Shown here in pieces: positions 8,500 to 16,474 of a DNA stretch of 21,776 bases. Numbering within the stretch: position 1 is the stretch's first letter; each line of letters opens with the position of its first letter. The stretch comes from Basidiobolus meristosporus CBS 931.73. Its lineage: Eukaryota; Basidiobolomycota; Basidiobolomycetes; Basidiobolales; Basidiobolaceae. The position numbers and the translations under genes were made by a program. The DNA lies in assembly GCA_002104905.1 (NCBI GenBank), contig MCFE01000986.1, forward strand, positions 1 to 21,776. The letters run 5' to 3'. The notes under the pieces are model-generated. The model saw only the letters and a list, made by a program, of their open reading frames with translations. It was not told where the DNA came from and made no database searches.

Positions 8500-10220
8500 C
8501 TTTATTTGCTTACCCATTACAACCTTAGGTATTCCACATATAGTTCAAATCAAAAAAAATTATGGCCTCCCACTTACTAACCTCTACAAACACACACCCC
8601 TGACACAATTGACATACTTCTATCACCTCAACTTTATGGCTTTTTAGTGTGATACTTGCAAAGTTGCCATATACCTTGTACTGCAGGTAACATATACATC
8701 TTGCAAACATATGCTTGGTTGTTGCCACTTCTGCCATGAATAGCTCCTGAATATCTGCAAAGAACTTTGGGTATTTAGCCAATATATTCCTTCTCCCTGC
8801 TGGATTCTGGTTCCCTGTATATGTGCACTCTGGCTCTTGTTTGTGTGAATTCTGTATTGAATGGTGTAGAAGTTGGCTTGTGACCAAGAGAAATCTGGCA
8901 TACCTTGGTAGAGCTTTCCTAACAAGAATTGGTTGCTTGTTGCACCCAATTCAACTTTGCATTACTTAACTGATTACCCACACATTGGGGCTGCTTAGCT
9001 TCTAAATGCCATAGGCATAGGTGTCTCCATGTGCACATTTGTCCTCAGTATTTGCCAACTCTTCCTGGCTGTCTTCCATGTGCCAACTCATCACATCTAT
9101 GACAGACCTGAAAGTAGTATTCTTGATGAGATTGGGATATGTTAGTACCTGTAACTTGGCTTGTCTTCCTATCTCCCCACATATCTGCTCTATAGGAAAC
9201 TCCCAAAAGGTGGACCAAGGCCCAATATTCTCCACACACTGAGCAAGATGGAGTGGAGATTGGATTCAGCAGTGGCAGAGATCTATGTGTTCAGCTTTAT
9301 GTTTGTAGAATAGCCGCTCAAATCCCATTGCAAGCTCCTTGCACAACAGCTGTAGATGCATCAAGTTAGCATTGGTGATCTGCTTCCAGATAAATATTCC
9401 TACAATGTCCACATATGACTCCCAATGCTTCCAATGTACTCTTGGTAGAAATGTCTTCAGAAGGCCACTTGAATAAACAAATATACAGTTCATTCAGTCC
9501 TTGTACTTGTATTGTTGCATATGTGTATGAATGTTGATTGGAGTCTGTGAGAAGTACTTAAGGTACCAGATACTCTGTAATATCTTGCCAATTCTTTCAA
9601 CTTTCTCCAGTATCTTGAAGGGCTCAGTTAGCTTGAAATGCCCCATGTATAACTTGATCATCAGTATAGTGATATTATTGAAAAGCAAATGCATTGCTCC
9701 CAATGGAAAGCCTTTACTCCAACAGATACCCTCTATCTTAATTATATCTGGTTTCTGATTGACTCCATATTCCAGCCAATAGCTTATAGCTTGCCAACTT
9801 TGCTGCAACTGCATGCTGACTTTTGTGCATTCTCTCTGAGGGAAGATGATGTTCTTAGTGTTGGTGTTTGGGCAATAATAATGTGTGTGAGTTATGGAGT
9901 AAGTCCCCTGGATCCCACACATTTGACAGCAAAACTGTCCATTGTGCCCAGCAAAACCTGCTATCTTGCTGATGGCTGGGGTATCACCAATGTATATAAT
10001 AATATGTGCTTTCACATGACAGCCATTTACTGTTATCCTGCTGGAAAGCATACTAATTCTATCCAGTAATGGATACAGGTAGCTATCCAGGTTGGACAGT
10101 AATTGAGGCCCAAATACCAGCAAGACTACCATTGGATTCCAGCTCTGATTCTGTGAGATGGGAGCAGTTTCAGATTGATGAGAATCAGTGGCCAGCAAGA
10201 TTTGCTGGTAGAGTACTTGT
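8500..10220 (-). pseudogene. Tnp2-like transposase copy B, decayed
   Basis: This is the longest of three Tnp2-like copies. Reading on the minus strand from the right, it begins with SNLDSYLYPLLDRI, then IIYIGDTPAISKIAGFAG and HNGQFCCQMCGIQGTYS (about 9870-10070). Next come KIEGICWSKGFPLGAMHLLF (about 9680-9740) and KILQSIWYLKYFSQTPINIH. After frameshifts it continues with NPAGRRNILAKYPKFFADIQ and a C-terminal stretch ending near FFDLNYMWN at about 8530. The block order matches CACTA-group Tnp2 transposases of fungi, which are cut-and-paste enzymes. The usual acidic residues of the D-x-M-H-x-x-E-N motif appear as G and N here. Several frameshifts and stops make it a pseudogene. The N-terminal third is absent. 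Confidence 0.7.
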
Positions 10221-11160
10221 ATAAAAATAATCACTATCCAGCCTGGATAGCTACCTGTATCCATTGCTGGATGAAATTTGTATGCTTTGCAGCAGGATAA
10301 TGATAAATAGCTGTCATGTAAAAACGCATATTATTATCTGCATTGGATATTCCCCAGTCATTAGCAAGATAGCAGGTTTTTCCAGGCACTATGGATGGTA
10401 TTGCTGTCAAATGTGTGAGATCCAGCAGATTTACTCCACAACTTGCACACATTATTATTATCCAAACACCAGCACTTAGAACATCATCTTTCCACAGAGA
10501 GAACATAAAGAAGTAGGCATGCAATTGCAGTAAAGTTAGCAAGCTATAGGCCATTGGCTGGAATATGGAATCAATCAGAAGCCAGTGATACTTAAGATAG
10601 AGGGTATCTGTTGGAGCAAAAGCTTTCCACTGGGAGCAATGCATTTGCTTTTGAATAATATCCCTGTACTGATGATCATGCTGTACATGGGGCATTTCAA
10701 GCTAAATGAGCCCTTAAAGATACCGGAGAAATTTGAAAGAATTAGCAAGATATTACAGAGTATCTGCTACCCTAAGTACTTCTCACAGGCTCCAATTAAT
10801 ATTCATATGCATATGCAACAATACAAATGCAAAGACTGGATGAGCTGGATATGTATTTATTCAAGTGGTATTCTGCAGTCATTCCTACCCAGAGTACATT
10901 GAAAGCATTGGGAGTCATATGTGGACATTGTTGGAATATTTATCCAGAAGCTGATGACCAATGCCAACTTGACGCATCTACAGCTGTTGTGTGAGGAGTT
11001 TGCAATGGGATTTGAGCGGCTATACTACAAGCATAAAGCTGAACACATAGATCTCTGCCACTACTGTACACATTTTCTACTTCTTCTTGCATGGTGAGTG
11101 GAGAATATTGGCCCTTGCTTCACCTTTTGGGAGTTTCCTATGGAGCAGATGTGTGAGGAG
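9190..11160. repeat. Large inverted repeat made by Tnp2 copies B and C
   Basis: The arms are about 9190-10105 and 10236-11160, with a spacer of about 130 bp. The two arms contain the same Tnp2 segment in opposite orientation. The inner junction is marked by GGATAGCTACCTGTATCCATT on the right arm and its near complement at about 10060-10095. Identity is in the 80s of percent by eye, so this is an old duplication and not a sequencing hairpin artefact. Confidence 0.7.
10232..11160 (+). pseudogene. Tnp2-like transposase copy C, truncated by copia
   Basis: This copy reads head to head with copy B. On the plus strand it shows DSYLYPLLDEICML, HIIICIGYSPVISKIAGFSR, YCCQMCEIQQIYS, KSFPLGAMHLLLNNIPVLMI and YPKYFSQAPINIHMHMQQYK. 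By eye it is about 86% identical to copy B over a 73-base stretch. GDTPA has become GYSPV and GHNG has become RHYG, so it is no longer functional. Similarity to copy B ends at 11160, precisely where the copia LTR starts TGTTGTAAGA, so the copia element interrupted this copy. The remaining 3' part should lie beyond the right edge of the window. Confidence 0.7.
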
Positions 11161-11508
11161 TGTTGTAAGAGTCTTGGAGATATTGGAAGTCATTGGGAGG
11201 ACAAGTAGATTATGTGGTTTTCACTTAATGATTTATTGAATGTAAAGTAGTATTTATACTTTTACATGGTCTTGGCATTACAAACACGTAGTATAGGTTA
11301 AGGAAGGTCCCAAGAACATGTGTGCAAAGTTTGGGGCTGTTTGGACAACTTTGAGAATTTTCATGTTCTGTGTACCTGGTATTTTGATGAAAATATTCTA
11401 AGTAAATCCCAACAGGAAATTCGGTCAGTATTCTCTAGGATTTGAAGGTGATGATCTAAGTGACTAAGTTAGGTGATTATTTAGGTGGAAATACAAATTT
11501 TTACAACA
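11161..11508 (-). repeat. 3' LTR of the copia element
   Basis: This 348-bp LTR, read on minus, starts TGTTGTAAAAATTTG at 11508 and ends CTTACAACA at 11161. The tips TGTTGTAA/TTACAACA are perfect inverted repeats. A TATA box (GTATAAATA on minus, 11251-11259) is followed about 15 bp downstream by AATAAA (11232-11237). The short purine-rich tract GAGTGGAAG immediately precedes it at 11509-11517. The flank at 11156-11160 is AGGAG; the partner duplication would be outside the window. A diverged relative lies at 6328-6661. Confidence 0.8.
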
Positions 11509-11548
11509 CTTCCACTCAGCTAGATGTTCATACTGACTAGTCCTAATT

Positions 11549-13345
11549 TTACCTAAGATATTCAAACTTGTCTCTAGCTAATGGTTTGGTAAATATGTCT
11601 GCAATCATTTCATCTGTAGGACAGTAAACTAAGCTAACTAAGTTATTCTCTATAGCTTCACATATGAAATGATGTCTAATATCTATGTGCTTGGTTGTAG
11701 CATGCAAAGTTGGATTTCTACCTAATTGTATACATCTTTGATTATCTTGAAATAAAGTTATAGGAGTTTTTTGACACAGGCCTAAATCTGTAAAAAGCTT
11801 TCTTAACCACATTGCTTCTTTTGTAGCTTCACAGGCTGCCATGTACTCTGCCTCTGTAGTAGAGAGTGCTTTGGTTGGTTGCTTTCTTGAATTCCATGAA
11901 ATTGCTCCTTTACAGTAAAGAAAGGTGTATCCTGTGGTGGATCTTCTGTCTTCTAAATTTTGTCCCCAATCAGCATGAGAGTATCCCACAAGATCCTGTT
12001 CTGAATCCTTATGAGTGTATCTTAAGCAGATATCAGCAGTTCCTTTTGGGTATCTAAAAATCCGCTTAACTGCTGCAATATGACCAGATCCATATTTCTG
12101 ATTATGTTGGCTGACAGCTCCCACTGAATATGAGATATCTGGATGTGTTCCAAGCATGATGTACATCAGACTGCCAACCATAGATTGATAAGGAAAGTCA
12201 GGGCTTTCAGATGGCACTAAGCTCTCTTGATTTGGTTGCGTTTTAACCAAGTTAAGGTTTGTCTCCATTGGGGTAGCTGCCGGTTTACAGTCTTCCATTT
12301 GGTACTTCTTTAGTATATCTTGAATATACTTGGATTGGCTTAGGGTGATAGTCTGGGTACTTCTGTCTATGGAGAACTTAATCCCTAAGTAGTAATTAAG
12401 TTCTCTTAGATTGGACATCTTGAACTCCTTAGATAGGCTGGATTTAGTCTCTTCCAATGTTTCTGGGTTATTGGCGGCTATAATAAGATCATCCACATAT
12501 AGAGCTAATAGAGCTGGATTTGCTCTATCTGGCTTATAGTATATACTATAGTCAGTATTACTCCTTTTGAAACTCAAAGATTCCAAATAAGAATCTATCT
12601 TGCAATTCCAGGCTCTTGGTGATTGTTTGAGACCATATAGTGACTTTTTAAGCTTGAAGACCAAATGGGGGTTAGCTTGGTCAACAAACCCATCAGGCTG
12701 GTCCATATACACGTCCTCATCAAGTTCTCCACTCAAAAATGCAGTTTTTACATCCATTTGATGAATAAAAAACTTATATTTTGCTGCAATAGCCAATATT
12801 AATCCAAAGGAATTAAACTTGGCTACCGGTGCAAAGGTCTCAGTATATTCAAGTCCTTTTGTTTGAGAGTATCCTTTGGCTACAAGTCTTGCTTTGAATC
12901 TTTCAATTGTACCATCAGCCTTGTATTTTGTCTTGAAGACCCATCTGCATCCAATTGATTTTTGGTTGATTGGTAATTTGACTAAGTCCCAAGTTTGGTT
13001 TTCCATCAGGACCTGATATTCCTCAGTCATTGCAGATCTCCAAAACTTTGTCTGAGGGCTATTTAGGGCCTCTTTTACAGTCTGGGGTTCATCAATATGG
13101 ACTGAATAGGCATAGGCTAAGTTTGTACCCTCATTGATATAGTAATTTGGGCTATTTCTTGTCCGATTGGATCTCCTGGCATTTGATACTGGAATGATCA
13201 CTTTTGGGATATTCCTGGGCACTGATTCTGGCTGAACCACAGTTGTAGAGTCCTCTGGAGTGAAGAAATTTTCATTGTTTTGCTCTGATTCAATCCTGAC
13301 AATTGGTGGACTTGAGATCAAGTTTTTGTCATCATCTGATGTCAT
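11549..13345 (-). CDS. Copia reverse transcriptase-RNase H region
   Basis: This 598-codon open frame covers the end of integrase, the reverse transcriptase and the RNase H of a copia polyprotein. Landmarks are the spacer with NARRSNRTRNSPNYY near residue 60, and the RVT_2-type start (MTEEYQVLMENQTWDL, IGCRWVFKTKYKADG, ARLVAKGYSQTKGLEY). These are followed by QMDVKTAFLSGEL, the catalytic YVDD at residues 283-286, and the RNase H region with ADWGQNLEDRRSTTG, STTEAEYMAACEATKE and the C-terminal ADIFTKPLARDKFEYL. No stop interrupts this part. It is out of frame with the upstream integrase at an A-run near 13345. The first ATG is therefore an artefact of the frameshift, and natively this is one polyprotein. 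Confidence 0.85.
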   Translation of the reverse strand: MTSDDDKNLISSPPIVRIESEQNNENFFTPEDSTTVVQPESVPRNIPKVIIPVSNARRSNRTRNSPNYYINEGTNLAYAYSVHIDEPQTVKEALNSPQTKFWRSAMTEEYQVLMENQTWDLVKLPINQKSIGCRWVFKTKYKADGTIERFKARLVAKGYSQTKGLEYTETFAPVAKFNSFGLILAIAAKYKFFIHQMDVKTAFLSGELDEDVYMDQPDGFVDQANPHLVFKLKKSLYGLKQSPRAWNCKIDSYLESLSFKRSNTDYSIYYKPDRANPALLALYVDDLIIAANNPETLEETKSSLSKEFKMSNLRELNYYLGIKFSIDRSTQTITLSQSKYIQDILKKYQMEDCKPAATPMETNLNLVKTQPNQESLVPSESPDFPYQSMVGSLMYIMLGTHPDISYSVGAVSQHNQKYGSGHIAAVKRIFRYPKGTADICLRYTHKDSEQDLVGYSHADWGQNLEDRRSTTGYTFLYCKGAISWNSRKQPTKALSTTEAEYMAACEATKEAMWLRKLFTDLGLCQKTPITLFQDNQRCIQLGRNPTLHATTKHIDIRHHFICEAIENNLVSLVYCPTDEMIADIFTKPLARDKFEYLR

Positions 13346-14156
13346 TTTTTGTGAAATTTTGAATTTTCATCAAACAACACATACCTGGACTTGATCAGCT
13401 TCTTTGCTTTGGTATTGTAGAGTCTGTATGCCTTACTCTCATTGCAGTAGCCCAAAAATATGCATTTTACACTTTTTGGCTCAAATTTTGACTGATTTCC
13501 GGCCGGTTTTTTGCCATATACTGTACACCAAAATATTCTTAGATGTTCTGCACTTGGTCTGTATCCATACCATGCTTTAAATGGAGTAGAGTCACAAAGT
13601 ATTCTCTTATAACTCCTATTCTTAAGGTATACAGCAGTGGCAACTGATTCCCCCAAAAATCATAGGATAATTTTTGATCATGGATCATAGATCTTGCCAT
13701 ATCAATTATTGATCTGTTAGCACATTCTGCTACTCCATTTTGCTGTGGGGAGTATGGTACAGTAGTCTCTTGCTTTATCCCATAAATTTTGCAGAAGTGG
13801 ATGAAGAGTTTTGAGGTATATTCTCCACCATTGTCAGAGCGTATTTTCTTGATTTTTTCACTAGTTTCTCTCTCCACCATGGCTTTAAACTCCCTGAGAT
13901 TAGACAGAGCTTCTTTCTTTCTCTCCATGAAGTAGACCCATGTGTATCTTGTATAATCATCAATAAAAGTGACTAAATACTTCATCCCGCCTAAGGATAA
14001 ATCTTACATAGGTCCACACAGATCTGAGTAAATTAGATCTAATTTTTTCTTAGTTTTGATTAACCCAGAGCTCTTGAACAGTTGTCTGGCTTGTTTCCCA
14101 TATATGCAGGCTTCACAGTGCTCCAAATTTGCTGGGGGATCAGTTTTCACTCCAGA
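13342..14156 (-). pseudogene. Copia integrase core, frameshifted
   Basis: Reading on minus from about 14156, this holds the end of the integrase zinc region (HCEACIYGKQARQLFKSSG). The catalytic core follows with LDLIYSDLCGPM, FIDDYTRYTWVYF, IRSDNGGEYTS and YSPQQNGVAECANRSI. The first two catalytic aspartates are present. The QNGVAE glutamate fits the third catalytic position. Damage consists of a TAA at 14004-14006 after CGPM, a one-base frameshift in a G-run near 13650 (FWG changes frame before ESVATAVYLKN), and a second frameshift in an A-run near 13345. The two overlapping frames 13539-13985 and 13342-13656 are the halves of this one gene. Downstream, PSAEHLRIFWC and KCIFLGYCNESKAYRLY lead toward the reverse transcriptase. 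Confidence 0.8.
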
Positions 14157-14160
14157 AAAT

Positions 14161-14319
14161 ATTATAGTTCAGCTTTTTTTCTTTGTCAAACCCATGAGGT
14201 GCAGATCCTTTCACGTGATAAAAAGTTCTGATATCTCCACCGCTCTTGTTGGATATAAACAACCCTCAATGGTTGGGTCTTCCCTCCCCAATAAATTCAA
14301 CAATATATAACTCAACCAT
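14161..14319 (-). pseudogene. Fragment of a small fungal cellular gene, unnamed family
   Basis: From an ATG at 14317-14319 a minus frame reads MVELYIVEFIGEGRPNH, a TGA, then GLFISNKSGGDIRTFYHVKG and SAPHGFDKEKKLNYNIF, before running into copia sequence. The TGA sits where an arginine CGA would fit, a likely CG-to-TG decay. The pattern RPNH-x-G-x-F followed by YHV-x-G recalls small fungal proteins of about 130-150 residues, annotated only as hypothetical. This is from memory and is tentative. It follows the kinase fragment by 34 bases on the same strand and is cut off by the left junction of the insert. Confidence 0.35.
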
Positions 14320-14353
14320 GTAACTGTTGCATGTGTTATTTTGCACGCAAAAA

Positions 14354-15025
14354 TCAGAAGTATGCTTTCATTACCATATTAAACAGCATGTTTTTGTAAT
14401 AATACGGCATTAAAAACATTTCTATCTTTGAAAACCATATATTATTCCATGATACACCAATTCTTGATTTTGCATATTCCCAGTACTCAGGTAAGTATCC
14501 TGCACTTTCCCAATCTATTATTCCAACAATCTTGTTGCTCTCATCCAGTATTATATTTCTTGGTGTCAAATCCCCGGGCGTTAAATTAAATGTATGTGAT
14601 CCCCCAGATGAAAAAATATTTTTTATAAACTCTGCATAATAATTTTGTAAAGCTTGATTTACATTATTTATTATTTGTGTGTTCAAAGATGTTTTGTCTT
14701 TGTATGGCCCTATTTTGCCAAACATGATATTGTTGATTGGTTTATTATTAATTGTTCCTATATAACTACCTTTGATTTTTCTTAATTCTTCCACATACCC
14801 TTTTAATTCCAAACATATATTATTTATATCATCATTGCTTAATTTGTTGTTTGTCAACTTATTTTCTAACATCTCTCCTTTGATATATTCCATCACAATA
14901 TAATTTATTTTGTTTTTTGTATAAGATTCATATATTTTTGGTACTGGAATATTTGTATGTTCTTTTACATACTTAATTGTCTCTGCTTCTTCAAGACTAA
15001 CACCCTCCCCATATTTAATTATCTT
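14354..15025 (-). pseudogene. APH/choline-kinase-like phosphotransferase, 5'-truncated
   Basis: The homologous frame starts near 15025 with KIIKYGEGVSLEEAETIKYV (the beta-3 lysine and the following glutamate are visible). It continues with HTNIPVPKIYESYT and the hinge YIVMEYIKGEML. The catalytic loop reads PGDLTPRNI, where the usual motif is HGDL-x-x-x-N: the Asp and Asn are kept but the His is now Pro. GIIDWESAGYLPEYWEYAK supplies the metal-binding Asp. The frame is open back to 15058 through the junction, so its native start and glycine-rich N-lobe are missing. About 223 residues remain, against roughly 250-300 for the family. Intact members phosphorylate small molecules in the cytosol, and the substrate is unknown here. 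A GTG at 14894-14896 opens the longest conventional frame but lies mid-domain and is not a real start. Confidence 0.75.
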
Positions 15026-15030
15026 CCTGT

Positions 15031-15757
15031 TGTTGATCTTAGCTGATCTTTGATCATTTTATGCAAATAATCAAAATTGATGTGTCCAAATCTCCCATGC
15101 CAAAGCATTGGTGTTTCTTCAATTAAGTTACTTATATTGGCTTCCAGATATGATGGAATATAAGTCAACTTGTATAGATTCTGATCTCTGATGCCTGAAG
15201 CCATATGAGCACCATTTTGATCAGTGATCCTGCATCCAGAATTGTCAAAACTGTAACTGAGTCCTTCTGCTGTGGCCTTGCTTACACAGAGTAGGTTTTT
15301 GGCTATTTCTGGCACATAGAGTACTTCTTTGAAGGTCAGTGTATGGCTTCCTTCACTGCTTCTAAGGTTTACTTGGATAGTTCTTTCTCCCACTGCATCA
15401 AGTGTTCTATTGTCACCCATGAAAACCTTCTGAATTGGAATTTCTTGATATTGGGTAAAAATTTCTTCTTGGTGTGTAAAGTGTTGAGATGCTCCAGAGT
15501 CAATATACCACATCTGAGAATCCTTGTTTGTGGTCATATTTAGTGCAGATATGAGTAGTCTATCTTCAGTTGTTGCAGCATTTCCATATTCAGGCTTCTT
15601 TTGCAGATTATCTTTCTTCTTGAGACACCGGTCTGATGTGTGTCCTTTCCTTTTGCAGCAGTTACAGAACAGGTTGCTGTTGCCTTTGTAGGGTCTTGGG
15701 TACCTCCTTTGTTGGTTATCATTGCTTATTAAAGCATTTTCTTCTTCCTTCTTATTG
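15031..15757 (-). CDS. Copia Gag C-terminus, protease and integrase N-terminal region
   Basis: This open copia frame begins on minus at about SANKKEEENALIS, right next to the gypsy LTR. It contains the zinc knuckle CNCCKRKGHTSDRC (CX2CX4HX4C), then the aspartic protease centre MWYIDSGASQHFT and the flap-side VFMGDNRTLDAVGERTIQV. It ends with the pre-integrase motif LWHGRFGHINFDYLHKMIKD. The frame is cut off at the foreign insert near 15030 (its stop at 15019-15021 is in the insert). The apparent ATG-like start at 15855 and the first roughly 30 residues belong to the gypsy LTR, so the true N-terminus lies on the far side of the gypsy element. Confidence 0.8.
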
Positions 15758-15761
15758 GCGC
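15757..15761. repeat. Presumed target-site duplication (GGCGC) of the gypsy element
   Basis: These five bases separate copia coding sequence from the TG that starts the gypsy LTR on the plus strand. The partner copy would follow the 5' LTR beyond 21776, so this cannot be confirmed in the window. Confidence 0.35.
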
Positions 15762-16324
15762 TGTGGTGGTGTATAAGTCCAAGGGAGAGATACGTCCAAC
15801 ACTTCTCAAGTGTTTTGTGTGTGGGGTGTTCACTGGGTGCGATAACCTCTGGCAAAAGCTTGCTACGAATACTTGGGTTCTGTCTCTAATCTAATGTGAA
15901 GGGGAATAAAGCCACAAGCTTGTCAAGGGAAAACTATTGAGCTACAATCCCCAACTTAGTTGGCGTCTTAACAAAAGTATGTGCTGGGTTCAGCGTCCTT
16001 TGAGATGACAATGTACTAAAGCTTCCAAAGTCAAAACAACTGTAAACTCCACCAGCAGGGACTTGATAAGAATGCAGCTTTGGTCAATAGTTACAAAGAC
16101 AGAAAAGTATCTTTGCCTGTACAAGAACAAACTTGGGAAAGAATCAAATATAATAAAAGATACCTACTCTGAGTATTCCTCACAAGTAGTGCCTCCAAGG
16201 TCAGTTGGCTGTCAGCGCGGTTTCCTGGGAGTGTCCTGTGGTCTAGGGTTGGAAGTTCAGGTAGCAGCAGGTAGCAGTGATCACACTAATCAACAAGTCG
16301 GTATATTGATAAAAGGGATGATGA

Positions 16325-16355
16325 TTTATTGTTGAGGGATAGCCTCCCTTATATA
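16325..16355 (-). promoter_or_regulatory. Gypsy LTR TATA box and AATAAA signal
   Basis: On the minus strand TATATAA (16349-16355) is followed about 18 bp later by AATAAA (16325-16330). The same tight TATA-AATAAA spacing occurs in the copia LTR and in the solo LTR at 4330-4961. It places the R region just downstream. Confidence 0.55.
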
Positions 16356-16391
16356 CTTTTCTCACTGGCTAAGTGATTACTAATCATAGTG

Positions 16392-16474
16392 TTCCAGAAG
16401 GTTCCGGAGTTCAATGGAAATCTTAATGACATCAGAATGACCTAAGAATGTTCTAAGTAGGTGCCGGAAGGTTC
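16392..16474 (-). promoter_or_regulatory. Heat-shock-element-like cluster in gypsy LTR
   Basis: TTCCAGAAGGTTCCGGAG at 16392-16409 contains TTC-nn-GAA-nn-TTC-nn-GAG, three perfect alternating heat-shock pentamer cores plus one imperfect. Two more GAA-nn-TTC units follow at 16446-16453 (GAATGTTC) and 16467-16474 (GAAGGTTC). The nearest lies about 37 bp upstream of the TATA box in the direction of transcription. Heat shock factor binds alternating GAA/TTC pentamers in fungi, so heat or stress induction of this LTR is an inference. Confidence 0.5.

Larger units (their letters stand above)
14157..15030 (-). other. Foreign AT-rich segment inserted in the copia integrase
   Basis: Copia similarity breaks on the minus strand after FDYLHKMIKDQL (near 15040) and resumes at SGVKTDPPANLEHCEAC (from 14156), so almost no copia sequence seems lost. 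The roughly 0.87 kb between holds an APH-like kinase fragment and part of a second gene, both on the minus strand. Two sampled lines (14401-14460, 14641-14700) average about 25% GC, against about 40% in a sampled line of flanking copia. A short A-rich run, AAAGAAAAAAAG on minus, lies near the left edge. No clear target duplication was found, so the route (retrocopy, filler DNA at a break, or transposon capture) is open. Confidence 0.65.
11161..15757 (-). mobile_element. Ty1/copia retrotransposon, 3' part, interrupted twice
   Basis: Coding direction is minus. In that direction the visible order is zinc knuckle, protease, integrase, reverse transcriptase, RNase H, a short purine tract and the 3' LTR. 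This is the copia order, with integrase before reverse transcriptase. The element begins on the left at 11161 inside Tnp2 copy C. Its integrase is interrupted by a foreign segment (about 14157-15030), and its gag is interrupted at 15757-15761 by the gypsy element. The 5' LTR and most of gag must therefore lie beyond 21776. Two homopolymer frameshifts and one in-frame stop disable it. Confidence 0.85.

Noticed and set aside
10234-10695. 153-codon minus frame with repeats of PTDTLYLKYHW and SFWG-like text
   Set aside because: It is the antisense shadow of Tnp2 copy C, and similar antisense text appears opposite copy B (9689-10069).
5590-11160. Palindromes interpreted as assembly or sequencing hairpin artefacts
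   Set aside because: The outer arms of the MITE and both arms of the Tnp2 inverted repeat differ by many substitutions, which an artefact would not produce.
14171-14182. AAAGAAAAAAAG (minus) as the poly(A) tail of a kinase retrocopy
   Set aside because: It is too short and interrupted, lies within the coding frame of the second gene fragment (DKEKK), and no target duplication was found.
14056-14310. 84-codon plus frame opposite the copia integrase and insert
   Set aside because: The minus strand carries clear integrase and cellular-gene homology here, so the plus frame is a shadow.
15762-15855. N-terminal start of the copia zinc-knuckle frame at 15855
   Set aside because: The first roughly 30 residues read through LTR sequence. 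The copia frame proper starts only inside 15757, so this is a chance in-frame extension.
16063-16335. 90-codon plus-strand frame between copia and gypsy coding regions
   Set aside because: It lies within the gypsy LTR (U3/R/U5 with TATA and AATAAA on the other strand) and shows no protein motif.
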